In this document: positions 13,090 to 24,916 of the stretch, piece by piece | How positions within the stretch are numbered: position 1 is the first letter of the stretch | Layout of the letters: each line of letters starts with the position of its first letter | NCBI GenBank assembly: GCA_023653785.1 | Contig: JAMKCH010012636.1 | Span: forward strand, 1-64,000 | Origin: Ophioderma brevispina | Taxonomy: Eukaryota > Echinodermata > Ophiuroidea > Amphilepidida > Ophiodermatidae | Reading direction: 5' to 3' | DNA length: 64,000 nucleotides | Translations under genes and position numbers: made by a program | Notes under the pieces: generated by a model | The model's database searches: none | What the model was told of the DNA's origin: nothing | What the model saw: only the letters and a program-made list of their open reading frames with translations

Positions 13090-13860
13090 ACATGTGCACG
13101 GTATACGTAGCTAATGTCAAGAGGCATAAGATTCTCCATTAGTTATCAAAAAAGCATTCCGATATTATTTTGTTAGCAAGAAACGTACAGTACAAGTAAT
13201 ATTGCAGTTTTGGAGAAAGATTTGGAAATGCTAGCATAGTTTCACTCATGGAAGTTCATTAAAGGTGTTGCTGTATTACTTAAAGGCAATCTGGATTACA
13301 TGTTATAGTATAAGAAGGTTGATATGAGGTAATTTTGCTTCTGGATGTAAAAGTTAATGTTACAATTTCTATAATAATGTTTATGCCCCTTGTTCAAGTA
13401 AACCTCATGAGCAAGTTGACTTTGGAATGGGTTTATTATCATCATTCTGGCAAAGCCAGAATTGGGATGAGAAGCACTTATACTGTGCTGGTGATATGAT
13501 ATGTTAATTAACATTCATTTAGATAGATCAGGTGGAAATCCCCAGCATAATTTGAGGCTTTTAATACTTTGCAGCATTTTATTGAGGTTTGTGATCTTGT
13601 TGATATTAGGGCGAGTCAGAAATCCTTACCTTCGTCATCACGTGGGAGACAAGGAACCCTTTAATCCAAGCGCTGGATGTTTGCCTTGTCTCAAATAGTA
13701 TGCAGGATAATTAAAGAAGGTGGTATTTCCCCTGCTCTCATCACGGATCACTCATTAATTCATTTATCTATAGATAATCATCACTGTAACAGGCGGTCCA
13801 TCCTATTGGAATTTTCAATAATTTCACTGTGTGACTGATGCTTGACTTTTGCAACGCATG
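13090..13860 (+). pseudogene. LINE endonuclease domain remnant (Tx1/L1 type)
   Basis: Fragments in shifting frames match an apurinic-type LINE endonuclease. They include a KRHKI-like start with SDIILL near 13,115-13,170, a GVAVLLK-like stretch near 13,265, DRSGGNPQHN at about 13,522-13,551, an NPYLRH-like segment near 13,625, and GISPALITDHSLIHLSI near 13,725-13,775. The last corresponds to the conserved SDHS block at the end of the nuclease fold. This domain would nick target DNA at insertion. Several frameshifts and stops make it non-functional. Confidence 0.6.
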
Positions 13861-14439
13861 CTTGTTTATATTGTTCCGCGTATGGTTGGAGAATTATTCC
13901 GATGTTGTTGACTATAGAATTTTATGTGAACTCATTAATACGAAATCGCAATTTTACTCAAAAGTATAGTAAGAAAAAGGTATCAGGGGCAGGGTTGCGT
14001 GAAAAGAACTTGGAAAATAAAGTTCAGGAATCTGATAGTGATGGGCAATAATCCCTCTGTGTGAGAATCATAATGGAATACAGCTAAATAGAATCTTTAG
14101 GCAGAAAACAATAGCATCACACAGGAATTAGTGTACGTTCCGATGCTCATGTGGAATTCAAATGAGAAAATAATGTATGTCCTGAGTTTGGAGAAAGCTA
14201 ATAGGTTAAGAGTAGTGTAATACCGGGATCCTAAAATGGTGAGGTGTCTAGTAATCCAAATGATGTTGTCTTACTGGAAATTCAGATTTGCTACAAAGTC
14301 TTTGTATCAAAAAATGTAGCAGATAGGAGCTGATCGGTAGTAATATTTTTTGTTCATCATAAGATCCCACAATTACACCCGAGAACAAAAATTTTTTTTA
14401 TGTGATGGTATTCTAACATGGATGAGTGTTATAAACCCT

Positions 14440-15286
14440 GATTAACTTCGAAAATAATAAAACTCCCTGGTCAAGAGGGTCTTACAAGTGACTTTATAAG
14501 CATTGTGGCATTTATTTGGGCAATGCTGGTTTCTCAGTTTTGAATGGAGATTATACTAAAGGTGAGCTTAGCAATTCTCAAAATACAGGGTGTAATTACT
14601 CCATATTAAAAAAAGATAAAGATAAGCGTAAAATTGCTAGCTATCGGCCAATTACGTTACTTAATGTTGACTTCAATTGGGTCCAAGGCATTGGCTACTC
14701 GTATGGCTGAAATTCTTCCAGATATAAGCGTAGTGACAAAGCTGTCTTCGTTAAAAATCGTTTTATCGGAGATGCAGTGAGAACCGTTGCGGATATCCTG
14801 GATTTTACTAAATTTGATTAATACCCCAGTCCTCTTGCTTAACAAGCATATGAACTTCATTGATCATTGATTTTTTATTACAAGTTTTTTTAATCTTTTA
14901 GTTCATGATAGTCTGCAAGATGGATTTATACCTTTTTACCAATGACATTCAAGTTTGTCCTGATAATGGTCTGTCACAGTGTATTTACATATCGCGGGGC
15001 GTTCGTCAAGGGGATCCGTTAAGTTCAATTTTATTTAGTTTAGCAATTGAATGTGTTATTAGTTAATATAAGAGAGGAAAGTGATATAAAAGGTATTCAG
15101 ATAAATGCATAAGTCTGGTATGAGCATCAGATTTCATGCTATGTCAATGAATCTTACATTTTTTTTGAGGATGTAGAACTCTGCACAACAGGGTGTTTAA
15201 AATCCGGGTACTTTTAATTTGCTCTTCCCTGAAAAGTAATGTGGATAAATCTGAAGCTATGTGGATATGAAGGCATAGGAATAGAA
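14440..15286 (+). pseudogene. LINE reverse transcriptase remnant (Tx1/L1 type)
   Basis: In order: a KKDKDKRKIASYRPITLLNV stretch ending at 14,671, which is the fingers-region block; VKNRFIGDAVRTVADIL in another frame (14,745-14,800); RGVRQGDPLS at 14,995-15,024, followed by SILFSLAIECV; and a VDKSEAMW segment near 15,243. The catalytic YADD block is not legible between 15,070 and 15,180. A deletion appears to have removed residues between about 14,830 and 14,930. Stops and frameshifts are frequent. The family's role is target-primed reverse transcription; this copy cannot encode it. Confidence 0.65.
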
Positions 15287-17959
15287 CCTAGAATTTCAGC
15301 GGTCTCGGCCTTTCGCGATTCGTGACTGGGGGGTTGTTAGGGTTTCCGGTACGAACGCTTAGCATACGTGACCTGTAGTGTTAGTAAACTTTTTGTCAAC
15401 CGACCTATAACTACCCCGGGCCCTTTGCACTTAATCCATTTTATTGACTCCCCAGTGTCTAAGGTCCTAACTGCCACAAGGTCCCTTCTCACTACACAAG
15501 ATCCCCTTTTCTTCTGTCCTGAGCCCCTTTCCCAGCTGCCACCGATCATCCTTCTCAAGTAACTAAAATTCTCATCTAACGCAGGTGCCCTTTCCCAACA
15601 CTAACCCAAATATGGCCAATTCCCAATCCTCATGGGTCTCGCGTCCAGACAACATGATGCTTTTCTGACTTCACCCGATTTCTCTTCTCCAATGACCCCA
15701 GTCGCACTCCCGCCAACTATCCCCGCATGTTTCTCTTCCAAACCACCCCCAGGGTTCTCCTTTCTAACAACCCTATTTCATGCCTCTACAGCACTCCAGC
15801 CTGATGTTAATACTTCCAGCTCGTTGAAGCAAAATTGAGTTCTTGAGGTCCCTTTTGGGAAAATCGTTTGCCTCAGAAGCTTTAATTTGAGCCGAATTGA
15901 GTTCTAAAGTCTGCAATCGGCATATTTACTCCAATCCACTTATCTAAGGCCCTAATTTAAAAGACAAAAATCAGTTACCATAGTCTAAGTTCAAAACTCG
16001 GGACAACACACATCCCTCCCCAGAGGCCCCCCCCCCCCGTCTGCGCCCTCTCACTCTCATATCTCCCTTTTTTCCTCAGCTGAATTTTTGAGCCAAATTT
16101 TATTTTGAGTTCAAAAAGCTCCTAGTTTCCTCCATTTTTTGTCCCCGCCGAACGAAGTTCGGGAGGAGGGGACTATAAAATGGGCTCCGTCGGTATGTCC
16201 GTCCGTCCGTATGTCTGTCAGTATGTCCGTGATACAATGTTAACCCTGGAAAACATTGGGGATATGGATTTTTTCGGGATGAGCTAGAGTAGCCAAACTT
16301 GGGGTATACGTGTAGGAGGGAATACCCCTACTCACCATGTAATTCCTCCCCCAGGGTCCTCCCCGGGTCTGTCAGGGGGTAGGGTTAGGGGGAAAAAAAG
16401 GTCAAGGGAAAAGGGGTCAATATTGCACAGAAAATGTCAACATGTGTACAATTGATCTGGGAGTTCGTAAGGGCTACGATTTGTGATGGAAACTTGGTGG
16501 AAAGAAGCAGGTGATTGAGTTCTCAACCTGATTAGTTTGGGTGTAAAATATGACTAATTAAGGATCTACTTCATAATTTATAAATTGTTCCCGCAAGGCT
16601 TGTGTACAAGTTTTTTTTTTCTAATCTTAAATGCCCTATTAAAAGACAAAATCAGTTAACAAGCTATTAATTGGAAGTCAGCCACACAAATCCGTAACCA
16701 AAAAAAGTTGAGTGCCCTGATCACCCTCCTCACTTTCTCGATTTTACAGCCCACATTTCCAATCTTCATGTACATAGTCTTTCCATATCATACAAAAAAA
16801 CATAGGGTGCACAACAGTAGTTAAGATATCAAATTGGGGACTGATTTTTTTTATTACAAATTTTTTGGACTATACCGAACTCTAGTCCACCCAGCAAAGC
16901 AAAATTATTTTAATTTGATATATTAGTTAGCAAGAAATAACATTGTCATTTAGGAAACATAAATAGTATAAGGCCCGTGCATAGCAGGAAGCCCCATGGA
17001 GCAGAGCACTTAAGTGGCCCAGGACAATAACATGATTATATGCATGTTGCACCATATCCACAACACAATATGGGACCTTGATGATCACATATTTTATTCT
17101 GCTATATGCCTTGTGTATACGTGATATTCACACAATTTCACATACACTGTATCAATGGGAAATTGGATTTCATGACTTGATTTTTCGGCAAAGCGTTAAG
17201 ACACCACAATTGGTGGTAATCTTCATGATATTAAGAAGATTTCACCATATCCCATAACACAATAGATGATCCTCAGACTGCAATGTAACAAATTGGTGAT
17301 TGTACAGTTACCCTATTTTACCAGCTAAGTTTGGATAATTTTACACATGTATTATGGTATTGGATTTGGTTCATTGATTCTTCAACATTCTAGTCCAGCA
17401 TGCAAGTTGAAACCATCTATCTTGCAAAAAAAGGTAACATTCTGGTCCAATTAAAAAACAACAACTTATATTCTTCTTCAGCAATACATCCAAAATGTTC
17501 TGGTATGTTATAAATCATCCCCAAATGTCTTCAGATTCCCAATAGTTTATATTTTATTCACACTCTCTCCTCTCTCCGAGCACACTCATTAATGTTTTTC
17601 TCAATAATAACCCCCCATTTAGGAACATGGATTATTCCACATTGGCAAGTCGCGGATGTACTTCATTTCTTGAAACTACTTGCCTCACAAATCTCCAATT
17701 CCACCTTTTTCCTTCACAAAAACAAACAAGCCTTTTCGTCGCCCTGGAGAAAAGAACTTCAACACATAACATATCAATTTATAGCTCCAAACACACCGCT
17801 TCCTTATCCAAAACCGTTAACAGAAGTCCAATTTTTTCACATGCCAAAAGCAGAACTACCCCCAATACGTTGCCCACATTATAGTCTTCTGTCGGCACAT
17901 TTTTGGATTTGCAAAGTATACCAATTCCAATATCCATGCTACGGTCTGATAATGATAAA
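15287..17959. other. 2.7-kb insertion inside the LINE
   Basis: The LINE frame breaks after the VDKSEAMW block near 15,286 and resumes with PLNLSWTNKIKVLGI near 17,960-18,000. The interior does not look like a LINE: it has C/T-rich sequence (15,340-15,840), a 13-C run at about 16,027, and one end of the GTCCCCGCCGAAC repeat family at 16,141. A ~55-bp word with AAAAGACAAA(A)ATCAGTTA appears twice (about 15,960 and 16,635). No terminal repeats or target duplication could be recognised, so its class is unknown. The 124-codon frame at 17,592-17,966 shows no family. Confidence 0.4.
16141..16460 (+). repeat. One end of the GTCCCCGCCGAA repeat family
   Basis: GTCCCCGCCGAACGAAGTTC at 16,141 followed by a run of GTCCGTCC units matches, in the opposite orientation, the right end of the element at 56,596-57,235. 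No matching far end was found, so this copy is truncated or its other end is too diverged to see. Confidence 0.5.
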
Positions 17960-19210
17960 CCTTTAAATCTTTCTGGACAAACAAGATTAAGGTGCTTGGT
18001 ATTGTTTTTTCATATGAATATTGATCTTGCTAATAATTTAAATTTTAATGATACTTTAATTCTCTGAATCAAAACATTTGGCATTATGGAAGAGTAGAGA
18101 CCTAACGGTATTGGGTAAAACCTTATTACTATAGGTCTTTGGACTTTCTAATTTTTTATATGTGACCATTATGATTCCAACACCTATACAATCCATAGAA
18201 AAATTAATGCCATTGTTCACCCAATTTTATTTGTGGTGGACACTATCGTATAAAGGTCTGTTTCTTAGGCCAGACTATAATTACGGAGGCCCTTAAATGA
18301 TTGATATTTATGCAAATTAAGGCTAGTTTCATTTTGGGTCCGCTGTATCGACTGGGTAGTCATGTTGGATGAAGATGATCTGTCACTCATTTGGTTACGC
18401 AAAAGTTCATTATTATTAAAATGTTACTTTTGTGATGTGAAAAAATTAAATGGTATATTCCACAATTTTACATTAATGTTTTTAGCTCTTGGTCAGTGTT
18501 AAGCACAAAACTCATCATGTTGATTACGATTATGTTAATCAAATAATTTGGAATAATTGTTGTATTACTGTTGATAATAAATCTGTTTTTTTCTAAATCA
18601 CTTTATGACGCGGGATTGTTTAAATCAGACCTTTTTTATGACAATGGTAACATTAATCTTTTGCAACTTTTTATGGAAGTACAAAGAAAACCTGAGGTGG
18701 TATACGCATTGTTTAATGCTAGCCAGTGCATGGCGTCACCAGATTCAACATGAAGTATATTACAGAGGTTGAATAGTGGATCTTTGATATTGGTTGTTAA
18801 TTTAATGATTCTTTTATGCCTTTGGACCGTATCAAATCAAGATATGTATCATTATCTTGTGAGTAAAGTAAAAAATATTTTGATGTCCCAAAAACGTGTT
18901 ATAAACTTTAAGGGAAAATTACAATATGAAGTCTCAGTGTATATGGATTTTTATTTTACCATGGAAAGTAAAATTGAATCAAGATTAAGGTGGTTACAGT
19001 TCAGAATAAATCTATCGTATCTTGCCAACAAACAAGTGTGGTATTAGAATTGGCATTCTCGATAGTCCACACTGTACAAGATTTGTAATAGCCCATATTG
19101 AATTTAAACCACAGTGTTCGTGGAATGTAACCATGTTAGAGATTCTGGAAACGAGTTCCCCCCCCAAATTAAAGTGTGAAGTCCTTTTTGCTTTGATGTT
19201 CACGTAATGA
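17960..19210 (+). pseudogene. LINE C-terminal region remnant (Tx1/L1 type)
   Basis: Blocks typical of the post-RT region appear in mixed frames: KIKVLGIVFSY near 17,985-18,020, SIEKLMPLFTQFYLWW near 18,195-18,240, a GGP-MIDIYAN block near 18,280-18,315, SLYDAGLFKSDLF near 18,601-18,640, and RIGILDSPHCTRF near 19,042-19,080. The last corresponds to the cysteine-bearing region near the end of L1/Tx1 ORF2. This confirms that the two sides of the 2.7-kb insertion belong to one element. Confidence 0.55.
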
Positions 19211-20379
19211 TAAAATCTTGGTATTTTTGATCAATACTTCAGGAAATGTATGTTGAAAAACCCAGCTGCTTTACATTGCACGTCGGTTTATCTATGTAGA
19301 CGATCTCGTGGACGCCTAAGGTCAGAGAAATACCTTTCACACACCAAATACATGATCCTTGTGACAAGTGATCTGGACATTTCTATAATATCATTAAGTG
19401 TTTTGTAATTGGTTCAAGATTTGGTATGTCCAAACATTACATAAAGCAAAATTACAACAACACACACCAATTTATATAACTGATACTTATGTTCAAAGAG
19501 CGTTGAGTCAACGATGATGATATGTCCTCTCAGCGAAGACTTCCAAAAGGACAGCATGCAAAGTCACGCTTATACATCCTCAGGTAATATGCATTGGAAT
19601 CTTCTCAGTCCTGAAGAAAAAACTTTTGTCCAGCAGTTCAAGACGACAAGGTAAATAAGTTCCCTCGACGGGACACTCTTCCCCAGTTATTCTCAGTCCA
19701 AGATAATTCACACCGATTTCTATCTGTTCCACAATTTGGAATCCTATTTTGAATTACCAGAACTTTCGGCTTCCAAAGAAGACAGTAGAATTTAAAATTG
19801 TACAGACCCTGCTCACATGGAATTGAATATATAATAATCTGGCACTGTTGTGGAGAATGAATCTACCATTATTGTAGATAAAAACTAACTATGACCATTA
19901 ACGGGAATCGTTACCAACTGCTGGCCCAAGTCCTTCAGTCACAAGTAATATTTACCTTCTCAGGACCTAGATTGCGCTTTCTAACATTATATTACATCAT
20001 CATCATGCATAAACAAACCTTATACTAGCCGACCAATCGGAATTCATCACCCGGATTACTCATTCATATATATAACTCTATGGGGAATTCCCAGATTCTT
20101 GCCAAGGTTTTCATTCTTAAGTACATAACATGAGTTTGAAATCAGTTCCAAGTTTAGCATCTTGTGGAATTCCCATTTCCCTTATTGATTGCCAATTGCA
20201 TTTATCTAACAGGTGCTCTTACATAAAACAACGCTAGGGAATCCCCTTTTATCTCTTTTAATAGTAAACAAAGTGCTTTTCCCGTGAGAAATCTTTTCTC
20301 ACATGAGAATTGAGAAAATAATATTTTAACAACGTTTAATCAGAAAATGGAGGCCATATAACACATACTATAACCAAAA

Positions 20380-20720
20380 ATGCAGTGGTTCTTCCTTGTC
20401 TTTCGAGTATTTTAGAATTTATTGTGGCTACTCTTCGCTGGAAGAAACCATACGCAAGAAAAAGAAGGTAAATTGAGAGATTCACTTCGATAAGTGGTCT
20501 AGAGTAGGTTTTTATAATATTTTTTCTTAAGAATCTGCCTTTGAAAAATGTAGCAAATTGTACATAGTTTAAGTATACATACATTTGTAGTTATTTTTCT
20601 GCCATACAATGTTCACACACTCTTGTTGTATCTTTGTAATTTAGTTGATTGTATTGTCTTTAAAATCTTTGTATCGTTTGTAGTCTGAAATAAAAGGCCA
20701 GCCCCTTTGGGGTTTTGGCA
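20380..20720 (+). other. Probable 3' end of the LINE with poly-A signal
   Basis: A lysine-rich frame (ETIRKKKKVN) and a T-rich 3' untranslated-like stretch run up to AATAAA at 20,689-20,694, as at the ends of L1-like elements. The link to the copy upstream is positional. Confidence 0.35.
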
Positions 20721-22649
20721 TAAGAGCTCGCGATTTTTTTTGGACAAAGTTTTACATCACTACTGATGGGTCAAAAAACATTCGAGTATCCTAAGGTTGA
20801 CTTAAAAACAATAATACTCAGAAGAAAGCTTTTGAGAAAAATTCCTCAGTGAAATCCAGGAACTTTCCTTACTTACTATTAATTTAATTTGACGAAAGAC
20901 GCTCCGCGAGAAGTCTCTCTTGCCCTAAGCCATATACAGAACGATTAGTCCTACATGATTGGACCTTCAAATGGGGAATAGGGATTGATGATTATAAGAT
21001 TAATTTTAACCATATCTCAAAATTAAATAAATTAAAAAAAGCAATAATTAAACAAATAAACCACTTCAGGAAAAATAGTTGCATAATGTATTGAGGGATA
21101 TGAGGGGTGATGTGTACAAGAAGGGCTCCTGATAAAAATGAGGCTCCTGATAAAAATGAATAATTTATGGGCATTATTAGTCCTAAAACGACAAAGCGAT
21201 TTGTCACCTGTTGGTTTTTTTTATGCCTTACATTTTGCTTTTAGTCATTCTGGACGAGCAGACGGATGAAATTGGACGGTTACGGCTCCCGTTTATAGAC
21301 AGATGGTAAGCAAAAAGAAGAAATCTAAATAAATATATATTATGTAGAGAGGGTAAGTAAAAGGGCGAACTTATTACCAACTATAAACTTTTTTAATCAT
21401 TAAATTTAATACATACATGGTGTACATTTCTGAAACACAATTGGACTTGATTCAAATTTACCCGTATACTGATTGACCCCTCTTATTGACAAAGAACTCG
21501 CATTCCAAGAGGTTGGACCCACAAATTCTAGATTCAGCACCCTTCCAAAACTATAGACAAAATATTCCAACCTTCTTCCCCAAACTCTAGAATGGGGATT
21601 CTCATGATAACCCTACTATAGTTCCGAAGGATGTGTCAGGAACATCAGACCGGTTGAACCCTCTTAACTTGAGGATTGGCCACGTTAAAATTGTAGTTCG
21701 CTATGAGCGACGAAAAATCTTAGTAACTTGGACCCCGAGGTAGGTATAACAAACGTTATATCTAGAACAAGACGAATAAAATGTAAAACCATATCAGATT
21801 TTCTAATAGTCTCTAGTGGCAGTAAAAGATCTTTGGTGAGTATAATTAAGAAAATAAAGGGGGATGCCGTATCATTATGGGGCGAAATAATGATGTGCCG
21901 AGGATGGTTGGAAAAACTAAATTAATGGCGAGCGCAGACTTGAGCCAATTAGTTGAAAAACTTTTTCAGGCGAGGATACATTATGAGTCCATAAATTGAT
22001 ACTGCATACCCTGATTTCTTATCTATTACCCTTCTTAAAACAGCTTAAATTAATACAGAAATGCATTGGAGACCCATAATTGCAGAATAATGGGCCGTAA
22101 AATAATCAATCAATCTATTTTATTCCACTATGCAAGCAGAGCGATACAAGTTTATGGACCAATCAGAATGCTGCATATTTTCAATAAGGGGCAGCAAAGG
22201 TAATAGACAGTACCTTATTGTACATTTTCTATGTTTCTATGTTTGGGTTTGGAATTTTATTCAGTACATTGCCTTGCATTATTAATCGTGAGGGAAAAGG
22301 GGCATTTTTTAATTATGCCACAATCTGGTATGGTGATCCCATCGAATTTCTATTGTATTAATTGGGTTTTCTTATAAGCATACAACCTCGCAGAATGAAT
22401 GAATGAAATCATCGACACACCCCAAAAAAAATGTTAATAACCTGACAGGAAATAAAAAAAATCCTACATATTATAATAAACCACTAGTTATTAGACCAAT
22501 GATTATTGCAAACTAAATGCTATGATTGTTATTTTACTTGAATGGTTATATTTAAGACAAAATGTTATTTGAAAAAATGGTTCATGGGGGCTCATGGGTC
22601 TTCGACCAAGTTTTGAACTGAAAAGCCAAATAGCACCCAAATATTCCAA
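20721..22649. other. Non-coding AT-rich DNA
   Basis: Contains a short tandem copy of GGCTCCTGATAAAAATGA at 21,126-21,160 and a dispersed repeat at about 21,520-21,615 (CTTCTTCCCCAAACT) that recurs inverted at about 51,050-51,140. No gene recognised. Confidence 0.35.
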
Positions 22650-24402
22650 AACAATGTTGAGTTAGGTTTTACACGGTTTTGCATTGGTAACTGGATAGTA
22701 AACTTTATACTGTGGTGGGTTAAGCTCGAAAAAGTCTGTGGGTTGCAAACGAAGGAATTTTGTAATTAGAATAATTGGTACAGGAGATATCCGATATACT
22801 TAACGGCTGTTCGAAATGCCTGGCAATCCAATATGAAATAGCCGGGAAATAGCGCAATGTAGTGTCTACGCTCTATCCAATAGTTTGTTTATTCGTTAAG
22901 GAAAGTCAAGGTAGAGATCATTTTCTTGAGGTGGCCCTTTTTCATCATGGAGGACATAACTTGCATGTCCAGCCTGCCGTTAAGTACACAATTCTAATTA
23001 CAAATCACTTTATTTTGTGGATAAATACGCATTTTTGAGCATTCTCCTTCCGCAGTTTCGTAGACTATTACCAACATAATGTGCAAAAAAATCATCAAAT
23101 TTTTGAAAATTGCGGGTGGATCAAAATGTGCTGTTATGGTTTAAAGGCTTATATATCTTTTTCTATTTATGCGGTATTTTTTGCCAGATTTTCATTGATG
23201 AAGGAAGAGAAGCAATCGAAATATCTCATTTGATTACAGCAGGTATGTATTGTGTTGTAAACTCCCCATCAGTAAATTAAACACGGGGAGAAGTGTCTTG
23301 AAGTATTTTGGCATGTCTTGGATAATTTCCAAAAACTAACACATGTTAGCAATGTACAACTCTAAATTCCAGGTAATTTAAAATTTAATCCATTATGATT
23401 GTTGTAATGGACCAATGAAAATGATTAAAATAAACCCGATTTGCCTTTAGATTCAATCATCAGAGATTGAGTTGATTCAAATCTAATATGTTAATGTTAA
23501 TGCAATAGAGTTTAAAACCATGCTAAAGAACCTGTGCCTTATTTCAAAAATGTTGAGGTTTTTACACGGTTGCATTGGTAACTGGCTAGTAAACTATATA
23601 CCTGTGGTTGGTTAAGCTCGAAAAAGTCTATGCGTTGCAAACGAAGGAATTTTGTAATTAGAATAATTGGTATCGGAGATCTCCGATAATAATTCAACGG
23701 CTGTTCGAAATGGCCTTCCAATATGAAATAGCCGGGAAATAGCGCCATGTACGTGTCTACGCTCATCCAATAGTTGTTTTATTCGTTCAGGAAAGTCAAG
23801 TTAGAGATCATTTTCTTGAGGTGGCACTTTTTCATCATGGGCGGACATAAACTTAGCATTTCCAGCTCTGCCGTTAAGTACACAATTCTAATTACAAAAT
23901 CACTTATTTTATGATAAATACGCATTTTTGAGCATTCTCGTTCGCAGTTTCGTAGACTATTACCAACATAACTGTGCAAAAATATCAAATTTTGAAAATT
24001 GGGGTGCTCTTCAAAAAATGTGCTGTTATTGCTTTAAATGGCTTATTATACTTTTTCTATTTATGCGGTATTTTTTGCAGATTTTCTGGATGAAGAAGCA
24101 ATCGAAATATCTAATTTGATATCAGCAGGTATGTATGTGTTTTCAACTCCCCCATCAGTAAATTAACACGGGGAGAAGTGTCTTGAATATTTTGGCATGT
24201 CTTGTATAATTTCACAAAAATAATACACATGTTAGCAATGTACACTCTAAATTCCAGGTATTTAAAATTTAATCCATTATGATTGTTGTAAGGGACCAAT
24301 GAAAATAGATTTAAAATTAAACCCTATTTGCCTTAGATTCAATCATCATAGATTTGAGTTCAAATCTAATATGTTAATGTTAATGCAATAGAGTTTAATT
24401 TT
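22650..24402. repeat. Tandem duplication, two ~870-bp copies
   Basis: Copy 1 spans about 22,650-23,520 and copy 2 about 23,545-24,402, in the same orientation. Shared words include AATTTTGTAATTAGAATAAT, AATATGAAATAGCCGGGAAA and GGGGAGAAGTGTCTTGAA. Differences are mostly 1-3 bp insertions and deletions, often in short runs, rather than substitutions. Copy 2 is followed by inverted sequence (24,407-24,528) not repeated after copy 1. Confidence 0.8.
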
Positions 24403-24528
24403 AAATCCTAACATTGATTGGTCCTTAACTACAATCCTTAAGATTAACTTTTAAATCCCTGAAATTTAGAGTGTTCTTTATTTAAAAACCTGATAAAGAC
24501 ACCTGCTGAAATTAAATGAGATAGACCT
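24108..24528. repeat. Palindromic end of the duplicated unit
   Basis: The inner arms 24,236-24,300 and 24,407-24,478 are inverted copies (ACTCTAAATT-CAGG-TATTTAAA against its mirror). Outer words around TCAGCAGGT at 24,121 and ACCTGCTGA at 24,501 are also inverted. It resembles a fold-back MITE and suggests that the tandem copies derive from one. Confidence 0.45.
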
Positions 24529-24628
24529 ATCACTGAAAACGTACTGAATGCTAATGTAATTTCTGACAAGCTATCATTGGAGACTACTAAATGCTAGTGT
24601 AATTTCTGCCAATGTGATTTTTGAAAAT

Positions 24629-24916
24629 TTATTTTAGATTTGTTTTAGGTTTTCTGATCAAGGAAGTATCATCTGATTTAGCAGATCGCTGATTGTGTCT
24701 TTGACATATTGCTTCCAACGCAGATGAAACTATGCCAATATAAAAACGTTCTTTGAAACTTTTCATTATTGTTTTTAACATTTTTGGAAGTTGTGAAAGT
24801 GCCAATGGTAACGGCTCCAACTGGGGATCATCATAATGGAGGTAAGCATAATCTTTATAAAATTGAAAAATTAGCCGAGACTTAACTGGAAGTTGAAAGC
24901 ATTCTTCAAATCGCAC
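24629..24916 (-). other. 95-codon coding-like open frame (unidentified)
   Basis: On the - strand a frame of balanced composition runs from a possible acceptor (GACTTAG/AATGTGCG) to TAA at 24,629. It contains FYKDYAYLHYDDPQLEPL and SFKERFYIGIVSSALEAI. It lacks an ATG at its start, so it would be an internal or last exon, or part of a transposon protein. Its first ~20 bases are also the end word of the inverted-repeat element, which favours a transposon origin. No family recognised. Confidence 0.25.

Larger units (their letters stand above)
13090..20720 (+). mobile_element. Decayed Tx1/L1-like LINE, split by insertions
   Basis: Pieces of a single ORF2-type polyprotein appear in order on the + strand: endonuclease (13,090-13,860), linker (13,860-14,440), reverse transcriptase (14,440-15,286), C-terminal part (17,960-19,210) and probable 3' end with AATAAA at 20,689. 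The order and the motifs, including RGVRQGDPLS and YRPITLLNVD, fit the Tx1/L1 group. Every piece has stops and frameshifts, so the copy is dead. A 2.7-kb insertion splits it between 15,286 and 17,960, and the 19,310-20,330 stretch is also unlike a LINE. The 5' end is placed only approximately. Confidence 0.7.

Noticed and set aside
17592..17966. 124-codon open frame
   Set aside because: Lies in the insertion that splits the LINE; overlaps a second similar frame and has no recognisable motif.
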